Positions 4,996-5,174 of a stretch of 5,174 nt of DNA are shown piece by piece; within the stretch, counting starts at the first letter, position 1; each line of letters opens with the position of its first letter. The stretch comes from Clostridiales bacterium (lineage in GTDB: Bacteria; Bacillota; Clostridia; Oscillospirales; Oscillospiraceae). A program made the translations under genes and the position numbers. A model generated the notes under the pieces. The model was given only the letters and a program-made list of their open reading frames with translations. It ran no database searches and had not been told where the DNA came from. The stretch is from contig JAJQFX010000280.1 of assembly GCA_021200895.1 (NCBI GenBank), positions 1-5,174 of the forward strand, read 5' to 3'.

Positions 4996-5174
4996 AAAGT
5001 TATCAACTTAAAGAGCAATCTATCCTAAGTTGAAGGGAATAACGCAACTGTACAGTCAGATTTTCACGACCAAAGGGCAACAAAATTGCACGTTCCGCCC
5101 GCCAAAGGCGAGGGCGGAACGGCAATCGTCCCCAGCCGCCATAGGCGGCAGTCTCACCAGTGAGAAGTCACATC
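4995..5174 (-). repeat. Structured repeat / candidate ncRNA element, copy R
   Basis: Read on the minus strand this is the partner of copy L in the same block order: GATGTGACTT (5174-5165), the identical 26-mer (5156-5131) with the GCCGCC-TAT-GGCGGC hairpin, the 21-nt block (5076-5056) with core GGTCGTG..AATCTGA, CTTAGGA (5029-5023), and the 17-mer (5011-4995) that folds as AAGTT-GAT-AACTT. It differs from L by a GC-rich hairpin inserted at 5091-5121 and a palindrome TCTCACCAGTGAGA (5152-5165). The element ends exactly where the terminator stem begins, supporting minus-strand transcription. No coding gene is seen in this stretch. The element may continue past the window end. Confidence 0.6.
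5091..5121 (-). other. Extra GC-rich hairpin specific to copy R
   Basis: CGTTCCGCCC (5091-5100) pairs with GGGCGGAACG (5112-5121) as a perfect 10-bp stem. An inner GCC-AAA-GGC adds 3 bp after a 2-nt bulge. Copy L has no counterpart: its segment between the 26-mer and the GGTCGTG block is 15 nt, against 54 nt here. This marks a variable stem position in the element. Confidence 0.7.

Noticed and set aside
12..5174. Composite transposon or integrated mobile element bounded by the inverted repeats
   Set aside because: The enclosed genes are housekeeping (pgi, secG) or regulatory, there is no transposase or integrase, and the conserved blocks extend inward with variable linkers rather than forming plain terminal repeats. 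The outer flanks are too short to see a target duplication.

Overview
The window carries five protein-coding genes in a GC-rich, compact, chromosomal context. The strong GGAGG/AAAGGA ribosome binding sites, sigma-A-type promoters with TGn extended -10 boxes, a short Bacillus-type glucose-6-phosphate isomerase (442 aa) and a small SecG together suggest a high-GC gut Clostridia (Oscillospiraceae/Flavonifractor-like) organism. The genus is an inference and no gene fixes it.

Layout: 1-264 holds no gene but contains a structured repeat element (copy L). pgi is on the minus strand (331-1659) with a strong terminator at 265-302. A 276-bp divergent intergenic region carries one good promoter for pgi and one for secG. 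secG (1936-2172) is monocistronic and ends in a strong terminator. A TetR-family regulator gene (2286-2888, minus) is divergent from a two-gene plus-strand unit: a DUF308/HdeD-like six-helix membrane protein (3078-3692) and an AI-2E-family (PF01594) permease (3762-4955). From 4956 to the end there is a strong hairpin terminator and a second, inverted copy of the structured element (copy R).

How the genes work together: pgi (glycolysis/gluconeogenesis) and secG (Sec translocon) are housekeeping genes that share only a promoter region. The tetR/DUF308/AI-2E-permease block looks like a local regulatory module. The inferred start sites of the two divergent promoters flank a perfect 6-3-6 palindrome, a natural TetR operator that could control both directions. 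A second palindrome lies in the tetR leader.

The least explained feature is the element at both window ends. L (about 12-157, plus strand) and R (about 4995-5174, minus strand) share identical 10-nt and 26-nt blocks, an 18/21 block, a CTTAGGA block and a small hairpin, in the same order. All four differences in that hairpin preserve base pairing, and the pairing works as RNA only in one sense, the same sense that puts a terminator right after copy R. This points to a dispersed, transcribed structured RNA or a structured repeat family that I do not recognise.
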